A stretch of 64,000 nt of DNA from Leishmania mexicana MHOM/GT/2001/U1103 (Eukaryota; Euglenozoa; Kinetoplastea; Trypanosomatida; Trypanosomatidae). The notes under the pieces were generated by a model. That model did not search any database. It was not told the origin of the DNA and saw only the letters and a program-made list of their open reading frames with translations. This document shows, piece after piece, positions 22,580 to 32,691 of this stretch. The stretch covers positions 1 to 64,000 of the forward strand of contig NC_018305.1 of the NCBI RefSeq assembly GCF_000234665.1, given 5' to 3'. Position 1 is the stretch's first letter; each line of letters starts with the position of its first letter. A program made the translations under genes and the position numbers.

Positions 22580-23293
22580 CTAGCCCCCCTCGAGCAGCAC
22601 CACACTCTCCACAGCCACGTCTCTCACCAGCACCGCCGCCTCCGACATGAGCTTTGAGGTAAGGTGGTCCTTGTACGGACCCATGAACGCTTCGCGGCGG
22701 GTCTTGCTGAGCAAGATCCCGGCAGACTGCTCTGCGCACCGCACCCGTGCAACCTGGGCGGCCGCCTTGCCGATTACCTCGTTCGGCGGCTCAGGGCCGA
22801 CGGCGGCAAGGTAGCGCTCCACCTGGTCGAAGGGAATGGTGTAGAAGACAGTCACCATCATGTTCACGGACCCGTCGCGCACGGCCACCTCCTCTACGAC
22901 ACAGTTCACGGACTCGCCCGGCTCCTCAAGGACGCTGCGCGGAAGCGTGAAGACCCCAAAGAAGGAGGACGGCGGCACCAGCAGCCGCGTCCGGCTCCAG
23001 TACATCAGCGCGGACCCGAAGTACAGTGACGCGTTGAAGTGAGACACCCGCGGCAGTGAGTCCCGGGGCATCTCGCAATCCGCCGAGGTGCACAAGACTG
23101 TCTTGCGGCGCGTGTCGTAGACGACGGTCACGCAACGCGGGTGAACGGGAACGGAACAGATGTGGAAAGCCTTCCACAGGCACAGCAGACCAGCTCCAGC
23201 CACGGCAAGCGGCAGCAGCACGCCTCCGCTGCCACCCGGCCTCTCTTTGGCGGGAGGGGCGGCCACCACCGCGGTGGAGGAAACGTCGGGCAT
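22580..23293 (-). CDS. SPFH/Band 7 (prohibitin-like) membrane protein, tentative
   Basis: 237 residues. A hydrophobic segment at about 24-45 (GGVLLPLAVAGAGLLCLWKAF) would anchor the N-terminus. The rest has the order of an SPFH domain: a beta-rich part (YDTRRKTVLC, then RTRLLVPPS), the segment VRDGSVNMMVTVFYTIP, and a helical segment with VARVRCAEQSAGILLSKTRR leading to a final strand VRDVAVESVVLLEGG. SPFH proteins scaffold membranes in mitochondria or the ER. The coiled-coil C-terminus of prohibitins is missing, so this is either a short divergent member or a different fold. An upstream ATG at 23551 would add 86 residues including a THTHTHTH stretch encoded by a CA microsatellite; I prefer 23293. 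Confidence 0.75.
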   Translation of the reverse strand: MPDVSSTAVVAAPPAKERPGGSGGVLLPLAVAGAGLLCLWKAFHICSVPVHPRCVTVVYDTRRKTVLCTSADCEMPRDSLPRVSHFNASLYFGSALMYWSRTRLLVPPSSFFGVFTLPRSVLEEPGESVNCVVEEVAVRDGSVNMMVTVFYTIPFDQVERYLAAVGPEPPNEVIGKAAAQVARVRCAEQSAGILLSKTRREAFMGPYKDHLTSKLMSEAAVLVRDVAVESVVLLEGG

Positions 23294-24490
23294 TGATAAG
23301 AGGGTGTGACGTGCAGGTGGAAGCGTTATGGGGACGCAGGAGAACCGGCAGCCCGCAACCCGACGGACGCGCGAGCACAGCGGGGCCAGGAGCTTGCTAA
23401 GCCAGACGACAAGAGCAGCGCACGGCTGGCGGACTCGTGAGGCAAGAGGCGAAGTGCAAGTCGCGCACCCGTGTGTGTGTGTGTGTGTGTACGTGTTTGT
23501 GGTGGTGGCGCGGAGAGCAGAGGCAGAGGAAGAGCCGTAGAGGTCAGCCATAGCATTCGACGCGGGGTAGCGGGCGTGTAGAAGAGTAACAGGGGCGGTG
23601 CTGTCGAGCCATAGTCATCACGGAGGCGCCAACGTGCAAGAAGCGGTCCACGCCTGTCATGAGAGCAAGGAACTGCCGACAGAGAGGCAGTCGCTCTCAC
23701 TCTCTGGTGAGCACGAGCATACCGCGAGTCACGCGAAGCCGTGAAACCACCGGTTGAATCGTTCTTCTCGCTTCTCGTGCACGCTGTCGCTAACATCTCG
23801 CTGACGTCACACTCTGTGATGCCTCTGCGATGGAGGTTGTGTGGATGACGCGGGGAGGGGGGCGGTCTCTAAAGGAAGGTTCAGAGCATGCCTTGCTGAG
23901 TACACAGCATGAGGTGCCGGCAGGGGCGTCGTCCGGTCCGCTGAGGAAGAGCGGAAGCCACAGAACGAGAGCAGCTACAAGCGATGCTGCGACGAGCATG
24001 AAATTGGGAAGGGCTGTCACATCGTCCTGACACAACAGGAAGGACAACGTGTACACACGCGGCGTAGGGTCCCTCCTCACACTGTTGCCTCTCGCCCTTT
24101 CGCCTCCCCCGTGATGGCGGGGGGGAGGGGGGCACGCACCCCCATGCGTCGCATCCCAGGGTCCAGTGCACTCCTCCCCCCTCCCCCCTCTCTGTGTGTA
24201 CGGAGGCCAGGCAGCCCCCTCCCCCTCTATCCCTGCCAACGCCGAGCCACTTCGGGTGCTGACGTAGAGGGCTAGGCCCTTACGACGTAGCGCGACGGAT
24301 GCCGGCGGCCATGTCGTGGATGGCGCTGCCATCGCACCAGGCGATGGCGTTTGTGTGTGTGTGTGCGTGTGCCTGCCGCACTCGGGTGGCAGAGCGGCCT
24401 CCACCTCTCGGTGAGCGGCAAGAGAAAACGGACACGCGGAAGACCAAACACCAAGCCCGCACTCCTCTCCTCAGCCTCACGAACGGGCTT
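23294..24490. other. Spacer with SPFH-like gene 5' region and CMPK2-like gene 3' region
   Basis: Contains the dispersed repeat copy A at about 24111-24412, which should lie in the 3' untranslated region of the kinase mRNA ending at 24491. A GT run at about 23470-23491 belongs to the SPFH-like gene's leader. No gene seen. Confidence 0.6.
24111..24412 (-). repeat. Dispersed repeat copy A (SIDER-like)
   Basis: Read on the minus strand this matches copies at 34.6 kb and 53.3 kb. The segment 24131-24326 is identical by eye, base for base, to the reverse complement of 53247-53442 (196 bp). It includes two perfect inverted repeats: GCCATCGC/GCGATGGC around a 5-base loop (about 24329-24349) and AGGGC-CTA-GCCCT. 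Size, location in a 3' untranslated region and multiplicity suggest the Leishmania SIDER retroposons, which can destabilise mRNAs. I could not confirm the family signature. Confidence 0.8.
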
Positions 24491-25315
24491 CTAATACGGC
24501 TCGATGCTATCGAGCTCCGCCTGCGTAAAGGCCGTGGCAAAATGTGTCACACCGCTGTCAGGCAGGAGTCGCAAGATGGTGTTCACAGCAACCCGATATG
24601 ACGGTGCGGCTACCTCGGTCAGCATATTGGTGCGGCGGTACGCCTCCATCGCGACGCGGCGCATCTCACTCTGCGAGGAGAGGCGCCGCTCCTCCGCATC
24701 CTCAGGGGCACGCCTGCGGATACGCGCCACCCGCACCGCCTCATCGACACACAGCAAAAACCCGGCATCCGGCGCTGGCAAGTCCGCTGGCCAGCGGTAC
24801 ACCGCATCGCCCCTGGGCGGCAAGCTGTCGTAGTTGCAGCCGTTCGCCAGCGCCATAGCGCAGGTAGAGCACCACCATCTGTCGACCACGACCGCTGACG
24901 ACTGCGACGCTTCCAGGATGCCCGCGGCTGCAATGTAGTTGGCAGCGGAGTAGAAGGCTCTCGCCACGGCCTCCTCCTGGCCTCGGAAGGTCTCCCGGAT
25001 TGCCGCAAACTGCGGCGGCGGCGTGCTCATTGCCACCCCCGATAGCTTCTCTGCCAGCGTGCGCGTGACGAGTGTCTTTCCAGTGCCATCCAACCCCTCC
25101 ACAACGATGACAGGGTTTTGGCGGGCAGCCGTGGAGCTCGCCGACGTGCTCAGCGACTCTGCCTGGCGAACAAAGTTGGAGCAGTCTGGCGTCCACCACG
25201 GCGGCGGCGGCGACGACTGTTCCACGGCGTGTAGTACCTTGAGGCAATCTAGGCGGGACCTGTACACGTTGGTGCCACCGTGCAGCGTGCGCGCGAGGGC
25301 GGCGATGGAGGGCAT
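24491..25315 (-). CDS. UMP-CMP kinase 2 / thymidylate kinase-like nucleoside monophosphate kinase
   Basis: 274 residues. The P-loop EGLDGTGKT is at 73-81, FYSAANYIAAAGILE matches the CMPK2 helix region, and VVVDRWWCST (142-151) is the DR(Y/W) substrate motif of the TMK family. The stretch RWPADLPAPD corresponds to the QWPEDL-x-P segment of human CMPK2, and R-rich RIRRRAPEDAEERR is the lid region. The protein would phosphorylate dUMP/dCMP/UMP or dTMP, in human CMPK2 inside mitochondria. The first 60 residues are an extension that may be a targeting sequence, although they are not a classic presequence. The frame extends one codon further only to a TTG; the ATG at 25315 is the start. The next gene upstream starts its 3' flank only 336 bases away. 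Confidence 0.9.
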   Translation of the reverse strand: MPSIAALARTLHGGTNVYRSRLDCLKVLHAVEQSSPPPPWWTPDCSNFVRQAESLSTSASSTAARQNPVIVVEGLDGTGKTLVTRTLAEKLSGVAMSTPPPQFAAIRETFRGQEEAVARAFYSAANYIAAAGILEASQSSAVVVDRWWCSTCAMALANGCNYDSLPPRGDAVYRWPADLPAPDAGFLLCVDEAVRVARIRRRAPEDAEERRLSSQSEMRRVAMEAYRRTNMLTEVAAPSYRVAVNTILRLLPDSGVTHFATAFTQAELDSIEPY

Positions 25316-25651
25316 CAAGGTGATGAGGAGTGGCAGTTATATGTGTGTGCCTCCGTGAAGAGAGTCTCTACGCGTGCCGGAAGTGTGCTGTGCGGAGTTA
25401 CAAGAGAAGGGGAGGGGATGTGGGCAACGACGGGAAGGTGAAGAGAGCACATCCGCGGTCGGATGCCACTCCCATGAGAGACACAGAGACAAGAGACGAG
25501 CACGCAAAACGCGCGGGTCGTGTCCCGCCGCTGGCCTCTCCCCCACCTGGCGAGCGGTCCCGTGAGGACGACCACGAGGGCAGAAAGATGCCCCATCCAT
25601 GCGCCGGCTCGCCATGCCACCACCACCACCCCCTCCCTCAGTTCACTTCGA
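25316..25651. other. Short spacer upstream of CMPK2-like gene
   Basis: The shortest spacer in the window (336 bp). It must hold the FUT1 3' end, polyadenylation and spliced-leader addition sites. No motif beyond short purine-rich (plus-strand) stretches. Confidence 0.5.
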
Positions 25652-26689
25652 TCAGAGGAGTATCCACCCAGGGCAGTAGAGGTGATTTGACCGCGGGTAC
25701 GGATCCTTCACGAACCACCGGGACGGTGCGATGACGCGGCGCAGTGAGACGCGGTTCAGGTAAGCGCCCCACCACGAGAAGGTGGAGTTCGCCATCACGA
25801 TGTCGTTGCACTGCGACATCATCAGCAACTCCAGTACATCACGCGGCATCGACGGCGACGACGCCGTTGGCCTCGCCGATATCGCGCTTGCCTCCGTCGC
25901 GGCGCAGACGAGGCTGACCATCACGGCACCCTTGTACTTGGTGCGAAAGTACCCCACAACGGTGTGCCCAAAACGCTCCTCGTCGCAGAAGACAAGCAAG
26001 TGAAACGGCAGCAGCGGCAGTATGCCAACAGTCGGCGCTTGGGCCGAGTCTACCGCTGGCCGTTGCCGCCGCAGCAGCGAAGGTGAGTGCAAGAGCAGGC
26101 CACCAAGCAGCTGCCGCACTGCCGCATCGTAGTACTCGACGACGTCGAGCTGCTCGAAGATGTCGGTAAAGCGTGTGTAGTCGCCGCGCCGCACGTGCAG
26201 GGCGACGGTGTGGCACGATCCGCTGCCGTAGTACGTGGCGAGGTGCTCGCGGGCCGAGTCCCACAGCTCCCGTGGAATGACAGAGGAGATGATCGGGTGG
26301 TCGTCGAAGAAGGCGTGGCTTTGGAAGAAGCCGATCATGTTGAAGACACAGGCCCGCTGCGCATCGAGTTGCACCTTCCGCACTGGTCGCGTCTCTGGCA
26401 CCGTCACGACAGGCAGCGGCGGCGAGGACGCACACATCTGCACGCCGTGATGGCCGAGGTCGCGAAAAAGTGTGGCCCAGTAGGTGGGGCGTGGGCCCTC
26501 GGCGCTGCTGCTGAACGGCGTCGCCTCCAGGTAGGCCGGGATGCCGGTTCGGTGCGCTGTGGCTAACAGATTTGCAACGAGGAAAAGCTGGTTGCCCATG
26601 CCGCCGACAATGTTCGTTGTGAGGCGTGCCTTCGACGGTGATGGTGTCGCTGCTGCGACGGCAGCAAGGATCCGGGCAGACGCCCTCAT
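25652..26689 (-). CDS. FUT1: Alpha-1,2-fucosyltransferase, GT11 family, mitochondrial (FUT1)
   Basis: 345 residues, matching the known L. major FUT1 (about 348). GT11 motifs in order: GGMGNQLF (29-36), HVRRGDY (165-171), which binds GDP-fucose, and NSTFSWWGAYLN (301-312). The N-terminus MRASARILAAVAAATPSPSK has the composition of a mitochondrial presequence and is not a Golgi signal anchor. The enzyme transfers fucose from GDP-fucose to a galactose-type acceptor. In L. major and T. brucei the orthologue was shown to be mitochondrial and essential or nearly so, which is unusual for a glycosyltransferase. An internal insertion at about 210-235 (LLRRQRPAVDSAQAP) separates conserved blocks. The frame reaches upstream only to a GTG, so the ATG at 26689 is the start. 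Neighbouring genes also look mitochondrial, but shared transcription is no proof of shared function. Confidence 0.96.
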   Translation of the reverse strand: MRASARILAAVAAATPSPSKARLTTNIVGGMGNQLFLVANLLATAHRTGIPAYLEATPFSSSAEGPRPTYWATLFRDLGHHGVQMCASSPPLPVVTVPETRPVRKVQLDAQRACVFNMIGFFQSHAFFDDHPIISSVIPRELWDSAREHLATYYGSGSCHTVALHVRRGDYTRFTDIFEQLDVVEYYDAAVRQLLGGLLLHSPSLLRRQRPAVDSAQAPTVGILPLLPFHLLVFCDEERFGHTVVGYFRTKYKGAVMVSLVCAATEASAISARPTASSPSMPRDVLELLMMSQCNDIVMANSTFSWWGAYLNRVSLRRVIAPSRWFVKDPYPRSNHLYCPGWILL

Positions 26690-27726
26690 GGACAGCGATG
26701 ATGCGTGAGTAGTTGAGCTTCCGCACCGACGTGTGTGGGAAGAAGTGAGGGAGGAGGGCAATGCCCTGTGCTGCCGCCGGGTTGACGAATCCTGTATCAC
26801 TGGGCGGTGACGGTGGGAGGGAGGGAGGGACTCCGATCACGGCACACGGCCCTCGGGCAGACACAGACGTACACACAGGGCTTCCTTATAAAGTCACCTC
26901 CCTGCCCAACCCGCCGGCAGTCCAATGAAGCCCGTGTCCGCTGCAGAGCACGTCTACGCAGAGATACGCAGCACCGGACACGCCGTCGTGGGTGGCGGAG
27001 GGGGGAGGGGGTAGAGATTGGAGTCCTGGACACACACACATACGCGCAGAGGGACAGCGAGAGAAGAGAGGGAGAACGTGACGGCGGCAACGGAGAAGAA
27101 CACCGGGAGAGTCGCAAGGCAGCCAAGGAGGGGTGCATGAGCAGAGAGGCAAAACTGGCAGCATCACTGAAAGTGACCGCACATCGCTGCCAAGGCAGAT
27201 CCCCCTCCCCCTCCCCCCACCTCCCCTCCTCTCGGGGGCCGTTGTGCATCTTGTCCAACGTAGAGTCGCGCGAGAAAAGGCGGAAGAAGAGCGAGGGACT
27301 GCGCCTTGATGAGGTGCGGCAAAGACGGAGCACGTAAACGCTGATCCCTCCCTGCGCTACGCCGCACACTAGGTAGAGACCAAGCATGCACCCACGCGCG
27401 CGTGAGGCCGTTCGTGCTGCTGTATGCATGCCTGATCAGCTGTAAAGTTCGAACAATCCCTAAGGCTTGTGGGGCCTCAGCTCGCTCAGGGAGATGAACG
27501 CCCCCTGCAGAATCCAATGTGCCCGCGCACGCGCACGTGTCACCACGCAAGACAGCAAAACTCGAGCAGGAGCCCACACGTCCGCCGTAAACCCTCTTCG
27601 GGGGGAGTGCCTTACACACACACACCACTTTACCTTCGAGTCAGCCAACAGAAGCACCCACGCGGAGATTTGTGCCCCCGAAAGCAGCGAGAAACGAGGC
27701 ACCCCTCCCCTCCCCCTCCCCAACCG
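26690..27726. other. Spacer upstream of FUT1
   Basis: Untranslated. Purine-rich plus-strand sequence at about 26811-26826 and 26995-27012 gives pyrimidine tracts for splicing of FUT1 mRNA. No gene seen. Confidence 0.5.
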
Positions 27727-28329
27727 CTACGGTTTGGCATCACGATGCTTGATGCCCTTCTGATCCAGCAGCATCTGCAAGTCACCGCTCTCCGCCATCT
27801 TCAGAACAATGTCGACGCCGCCGGCGAACTCGCCCTTCACAAACACCTGCGGGATCGTCGGCCACTCGCTCACCTCCTTCACGTAGCTGCGCACCACCGG
27901 GTGAGCAAGCACGTCGAAGGAGGTGTACTCCACCCCAAGTGCCTCCATCACGTCAATCATGCGCTTCGAGAAGGCGCACATCGGCGCCTCTGGGACACCC
28001 TTGATGAACACCACAATGTCCTCGTCGCGGATCGTGTCGTCTATATCCTTCTTGATCATTGCGATCTCGTCCTGCGCGAGGTCGCTGGACACCATGCGGG
28101 GCTGAAAGTCAGGGTGCGTCTCCTCAGCGTCCGTGTCGCCACCCATCGCCGGCGGCGCATCCTTCGTCGGTGCGGCTGGCGCCAGCCACACCGGGTTGCT
28201 GCTGCAGAACGAGCGCGTCGTCCCCGCCAGCGTGCGATGCCGCAGAGCCACGAACGACGCGCCAGCCACCGCCGACACGCCGCGCATGAGCACGCGGTAA
28301 GAGAATGGCAGCATGCGTAATTTCTGCAT
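27727..28329 (-). CDS. Mitochondrial monothiol glutaredoxin (1-C-Grx1 type)
   Basis: 200 residues. The glutaredoxin domain covers about 90-195 with the one-cysteine site CAFS at 118-121 (usual CGFS; the T. brucei mitochondrial 1-C-Grx1 has CAYS), followed by WPTIPQVFVKGEFAGGVDI, which holds the conserved TIP loop and the glutathione-binding GG. Residues 1-60 are a basic, Ser/Ala-rich presequence (MQKLRMLPFSYRVLMRG), so mitochondrial import is likely. Monothiol glutaredoxins carry glutathione-bound Fe-S clusters and help deliver them to apoproteins. The glycine-to-alanine change in the motif is shared by this trypanosomatid subgroup and should not abolish cluster binding. A second Met at residue 6 is an equally possible start. 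Confidence 0.94.
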   Translation of the reverse strand: MQKLRMLPFSYRVLMRGVSAVAGASFVALRHRTLAGTTRSFCSSNPVWLAPAAPTKDAPPAMGGDTDAEETHPDFQPRMVSSDLAQDEIAMIKKDIDDTIRDEDIVVFIKGVPEAPMCAFSKRMIDVMEALGVEYTSFDVLAHPVVRSYVKEVSEWPTIPQVFVKGEFAGGVDIVLKMAESGDLQMLLDQKGIKHRDAKP

Positions 28330-29459
28330 AGCCAAGGGCGACGTGCAAGCCAACGGCCAGCAGAGCACCGCACAAAGGGGGAGAGAGCGGGCAGAGGAAG
28401 GGAAGACGCGAGAGTCTGTGCAGACGCAGGAGCAACGGAGGACCTTGCGTGTATGTGTCTGCGTGCGTGCGTCCCGTCGCTGCGTCACCGGCCTACGATG
28501 CGTCTCGGTGCGGCTCCAGCGCCACGTGTTCACTCCTATTTCGTTTTTTCTTTTGGTGTGCGTGTTGCGTGGGTGTGGGTGTGGTGAAACGGCCCTCGAG
28601 TGGGTGTGTGGGGGCTCACAGCTTCAGTCCTTTACACAGCGGTGGTGTGCGTGGGAGGGCTTATGCGGGCGCTGTGTTGGTTGGCCCATGTTTTCAAGGA
28701 CACGTGTGCACAGGCGAGTGCGCCACGTCAGCGGTCAGGACGGAGGGACGAGGGAGGACAGCACATGAGGGGAGGCGGAGGAGGGGAAAACGAAACATGA
28801 GCGGGTCTCACACGTGCTCGGGGAGCGCAGGCACATCCGCGTGCCTGCTGCGATCGTCCGCATACTCGTGCACCCGCCCGCCAGTGGAGGCCGCCAAGGC
28901 GTAGTGGGCAGTCGCAGAGCAACGGAAGGGAAATGCCGAGACGGAAAGTCGCGTAACACTCTACCAGTCTCCTGCTCCACACTGCATCACTCCACAGCCG
29001 TTTCCGGCAACTGTCTCCATGACCGCCACCCACACCTTCTCAGCTGCAGTGAGAGCATCTGTTGCAGCGGCGTGAAAGACCGGCGGCGGTGGAATGGGGA
29101 GGGGGAGGAGGGGGTGCGCGCGAGGACACTTAGCGGGGAGTCTCACAGGAAGAAAAACAAAAGAGAAGGTGCGCGCACCGAACTTCGGAGTGTGCGTGTG
29201 GAGGAGGAGGGAGAGGGTGCCGTGTGCGCCATGTGCACCTGCGGGAGAGTAAGTTGAACGAGCGCGTCAAGCCACTCATCACATCAGCCACGGCGCCATA
29301 CATCGCCACTTCTGCACACATGCAAGCGCACACACACACACACATGCGCAGTGGCCATCGACTTTCCTGGCTTTCGGACCCCCTCCCCAGCAGCCTCCTC
29401 CTCCGGTGCCCTCGGGGCATCACCACCACCGCTAGCTGCAGTGCTTCTACCAAGTCGAG
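28330..29459. other. Spacer upstream of glutaredoxin gene
   Basis: Untranslated. GT-rich tract at about 28555-28610; purine-rich stretches at about 28765-28800 and 29090-29120 on the plus strand; CA microsatellite at 29329-29346. No gene seen. Confidence 0.5.
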
Positions 29460-31412
29460 TCAGAAGCTGCTGTTACTGTCGGAGTCGATCAGGAAGCGCT
29501 TGAACTTCGAGACCGCTGTCTGTGCTTTCGGCTCGGAGGCCTGTGCAGCAGAGGCGTCGTTGCAGCTCGTCGCGGCGGCAGCTTGGCTGGGCGGGTGCGA
29601 CGGCGGTTCCGTAGAGTTTGCGGAAGTCAGTGCGGGCACCTGCGCCTGCACCGACGTGCATCTCGGGGGGATCGCCGGCGGCGTCCTGGCAATCGTATTC
29701 TGCTCATCGGGGCTGCTCCTCGCTGACGCCTTCACGAGCGGGTCAGTTGCAAGCGGGGGCTGCGACCCGGGCGGCGGATGCGGTGGCGACCGCGCCCCTG
29801 TGTCCGTGGGCCACGCGCTGCTCAGTGTCGACGCGGACGCAGCCGACGCCAAGACGCGCTCCGGGGTCCCTTCCGCAATCTCTGTGTCTTCTGTATGGGA
29901 AGCCGCCACAGGTCTCTGCTCAGCTGTGGCACCAAAGCTGTCTTCATGCGTCTCCAGCGCTGCGGCGTGCACGATGGAAGAGTAGAAAGGCTGCGACGAC
30001 GACGTTACCGGCTGTGGCGGAGCCAACAGCGGGGAGAGTTCAGCCACAGACTGCTGTGCAAGCTTGACGGGGGACGCTGGAGGAAAGATGGCGGCCGATC
30101 TGAAGGCAGCTGAGGCCGTTGGCGCCGACGAGTCCCACACGTTGTTGCTGATATTGTTGTGGGTCGTCGTCGTAGTCAACGGCTGCTGCGGTGGAGCCGG
30201 CGTGTCGGCAGGGGCGGTGCGAGTTGGAGCTGCCGGCGTTGGCGCGGTGGCTGCTATGTCTTCATGAGCCTCACCCTCCTCCTCCTCCTCCTCGCGCACC
30301 TCTCGGTGGCGAGTGGACCGCAGTGGAGACTTCACCGCCCTGGACGTCTTTCCACCGGCCCTTCGTGCGGCACTCCTCGACGACGACTGCGGCTTCGGCG
30401 GCGGCGGTGCGTACTGATAGGTGTTTGCCTTCTCCGTGTTGGTCTGGAAGAGATGCGTGTCGATGCCGAGGTAGCGCTTCTCCTCCGGTGTCAGGTAGGC
30501 CGCAACCAGCTCGTGCACGGCGTCGTGCAAGACCTCAAGCGCGTCCTCGACTGACTCTACAGCGGACTGCTGCTGGGGTGTGGGCTCGCCGGCGAGTCGG
30601 ACCTCGCCGTGCCTCTCCTTAGAGTAGCGGGGGTCGGTGCGCATCGCCTGCTTCACCTGGTTCCTCATGTTCTCGCGGCAGTCGTACAACTCTGCTACCT
30701 CGTCGTAGAGGTCAATCAACTTCCTCGTGACGCCGTTGCGGTAGCGGATGCGCTCCGTGGACGTCGTGCAGCCAGGGCGGACCTGCGCAATGTCACGGCT
30801 GCGATGTGACTGCCGGTCACTCGTAGTGGAACGTGGTGGCGGTGAGCTCCCGGTGGAGTGCCGCCCTGCGGTAGCAGTGGCGCCACCCGCCCGCTCCCCT
30901 CGCACTCGCCTGCCTGTAGCTTCGTAATCCCGCTGAGGCAATGCCTCCATGTAGGAAGACGTAAATGGCGCTCGCATGGCGTTGGAAGAGGAGCGCGGCG
31001 TCGCCTGTGTGGCCCTCGCTGCGGATGCGGCCGCACCGCCAAAATATGATAGAGTACGGGCGGCTGTGAAGGCTGCCGGGCACCGCGAAGGGATGCAGTA
31101 CGCGTGCGGTGTGCCGCTTCTGTTGCCGCCATTTCTGTGTTCAACACCAGTTGCCGCGGCCGTCGGGTTGGGAACTGGAGACAGTGTCCAGAGCGGCCTT
31201 CCCGGCGGCGTCGTCCACTGCGGCTGGCGGTACTCCACGACGGGGACTGTCAGCGCCGCGCTGATGTCGCGTGCGCGGCCGTAGTGGCGAAGTGGTAGCA
31301 GCGTCACGGTGTTGGAGGGGGCGGCGCGAGCATCGACATTGTAGTGCACCGTGTACCGATTCTCTCGCTGGGGTCTCTGGTGACGCGAGGACGGCCCAGG
31401 GTCGAAGTGCAT
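29460..31412 (-). CDS. Hypothetical protein, likely paralogue of the next upstream gene
   Basis: 650 residues, mostly disordered (Pro, Ala, Ser, Thr, Arg rich). The only compact part is about 229-325: helices with KLIDLYDEVAELYDCRENMR, then SVEDALEVLHDAVHELVAAYL, then TPEEKRYLGIDTHLF. The gene immediately upstream (32692-33888) has the same arrangement with EDTLQALRNTSVRFAAHFL and SDEEKISMGANPAYL, so I infer an ancient tandem duplication. After this domain come acidic and Pro/Ala-rich segments, and the C-terminus is KFKRFLIDSDSNSSF. No membrane segment, no enzyme motif. The frame continues upstream without ATG support; the start at 31412 gives MHFDPGPSSR. Function unknown; the layout (one small helical domain in a long disordered chain) suggests a scaffold or cytoskeletal linker. 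Confidence 0.85.
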   Translation of the reverse strand: MHFDPGPSSRHQRPQRENRYTVHYNVDARAAPSNTVTLLPLRHYGRARDISAALTVPVVEYRQPQWTTPPGRPLWTLSPVPNPTAAATGVEHRNGGNRSGTPHAYCIPSRCPAAFTAARTLSYFGGAAASAARATQATPRSSSNAMRAPFTSSYMEALPQRDYEATGRRVRGERAGGATATAGRHSTGSSPPPRSTTSDRQSHRSRDIAQVRPGCTTSTERIRYRNGVTRKLIDLYDEVAELYDCRENMRNQVKQAMRTDPRYSKERHGEVRLAGEPTPQQQSAVESVEDALEVLHDAVHELVAAYLTPEEKRYLGIDTHLFQTNTEKANTYQYAPPPPKPQSSSRSAARRAGGKTSRAVKSPLRSTRHREVREEEEEEGEAHEDIAATAPTPAAPTRTAPADTPAPPQQPLTTTTTHNNISNNVWDSSAPTASAAFRSAAIFPPASPVKLAQQSVAELSPLLAPPQPVTSSSQPFYSSIVHAAALETHEDSFGATAEQRPVAASHTEDTEIAEGTPERVLASAASASTLSSAWPTDTGARSPPHPPPGSQPPLATDPLVKASARSSPDEQNTIARTPPAIPPRCTSVQAQVPALTSANSTEPPSHPPSQAAAATSCNDASAAQASEPKAQTAVSKFKRFLIDSDSNSSF

Positions 31413-32691
31413 GGCGTTGATGTATGGCGATGCACGTGCGCGCGCGTGGGTGTGTTTCAAGTGGCCAGTGGGTGGGGGAACGCACCAGACGAAGGAGTGC
31501 GTGCGTCAAAAGGGGCCCGCGACGTGCGTTGTCCGCTGCAGGGGGAGGAGGGCGGTGAGAGTGAGGGGGGCCGGATGGCGAAGCGAATGGTGTCTATGCG
31601 GTTGAGTGCACTGTGCAGGATGCAACAGGAGTGGGGGTGGAGGAAGCGAGGAGGGGGGAAACGGCCCAAGTCAACGTCGCCGCTGTGGCTGCTGCGGTTG
31701 CAGGGCCGTGTCACACGTACGCGCCAGCGGTGGACGAAAGGGAGGAGGCGGACCACCGAGAGAGAGCGGGGGGAGAGTCGGAGGCAAGTATGGAGTGGGC
31801 TGCGAAAGATGTACGAGGATGCTAGCATCATGGACGGGGCTACGGCAGCTGGCAACAGACCTACGACAGCACAAGGACTAGCACGGTCATGGGCACGATG
31901 AGTCGAGCGAAACGGGTGGCACCTGCGGCCTTGCAAGGCTTCAGCAGTCCAGAGGGTAAAGTGTACAGGAGAGACGAGGGCGAGCGAGAGGGAAGGAGAG
32001 AGATCATGCGCTTTGCCGTGTCTCTGCGTCGACGGGACCTGTCCCTGACACATGCGCGAGGCGTCCTGTATGCCTAGCGCCGCCCAGTGTGAGCTCCATC
32101 GCTGCATTCTTCACGTGTCTCTCTTCGTGTTCGGTCGAATACGTAACGGCACTCGATGCTGTTGTCGCTGCGGCCGGCAACGAGTTCAACGATGACGCGG
32201 GTGTCCTCAAACTTTGGATCGCTCACGGTGTGTGTGTGGGCGCCCGCGCGTATGCTTCTTCCCCTCACCCCCACCACCACCACCACCCCACTCCCTCTCA
32301 GGTGCTGCGGTGATGTCGATACAAGGGCGGTGGAAGGCGGTGACGGTGGTGCTCGTAGGCGGTGTGCGCCGACGGGTCAGTCGGGTGGCGCCACCATCCC
32401 ATCTACGAAGGCAGACAACACGAAATATACATACAGAAGGAAGCCAGTGAGCATGCGCAAGCGGATGCAAGATACGGAGGCGTAGGAGGGGGAGAGCGAC
32501 GGTGACAAGTGCACGCGCATCGTGGCATCCGACCGGCCACCCCACCCACCCTCGCCCGCCCTCAACATCGCCGATGCGGTCTTTCCCCTCCCATGGCAGC
32601 GTAACGGGGGAGGGGGAGACTAAGGACATGCGTCACGAAGGCGCCAGGGGAAGCCGAGGCGCCGCCAGTCCCCTTCCGCGCCCGTCCCTCC
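31413..32691. other. Spacer between the two paralogue-like genes
   Basis: Untranslated. Purine-rich plus-strand block at about 31540-31680, i.e. a pyrimidine-rich region for splicing in the transcript; CCA-triplet run near 32270-32290. No gene seen. Confidence 0.5.
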
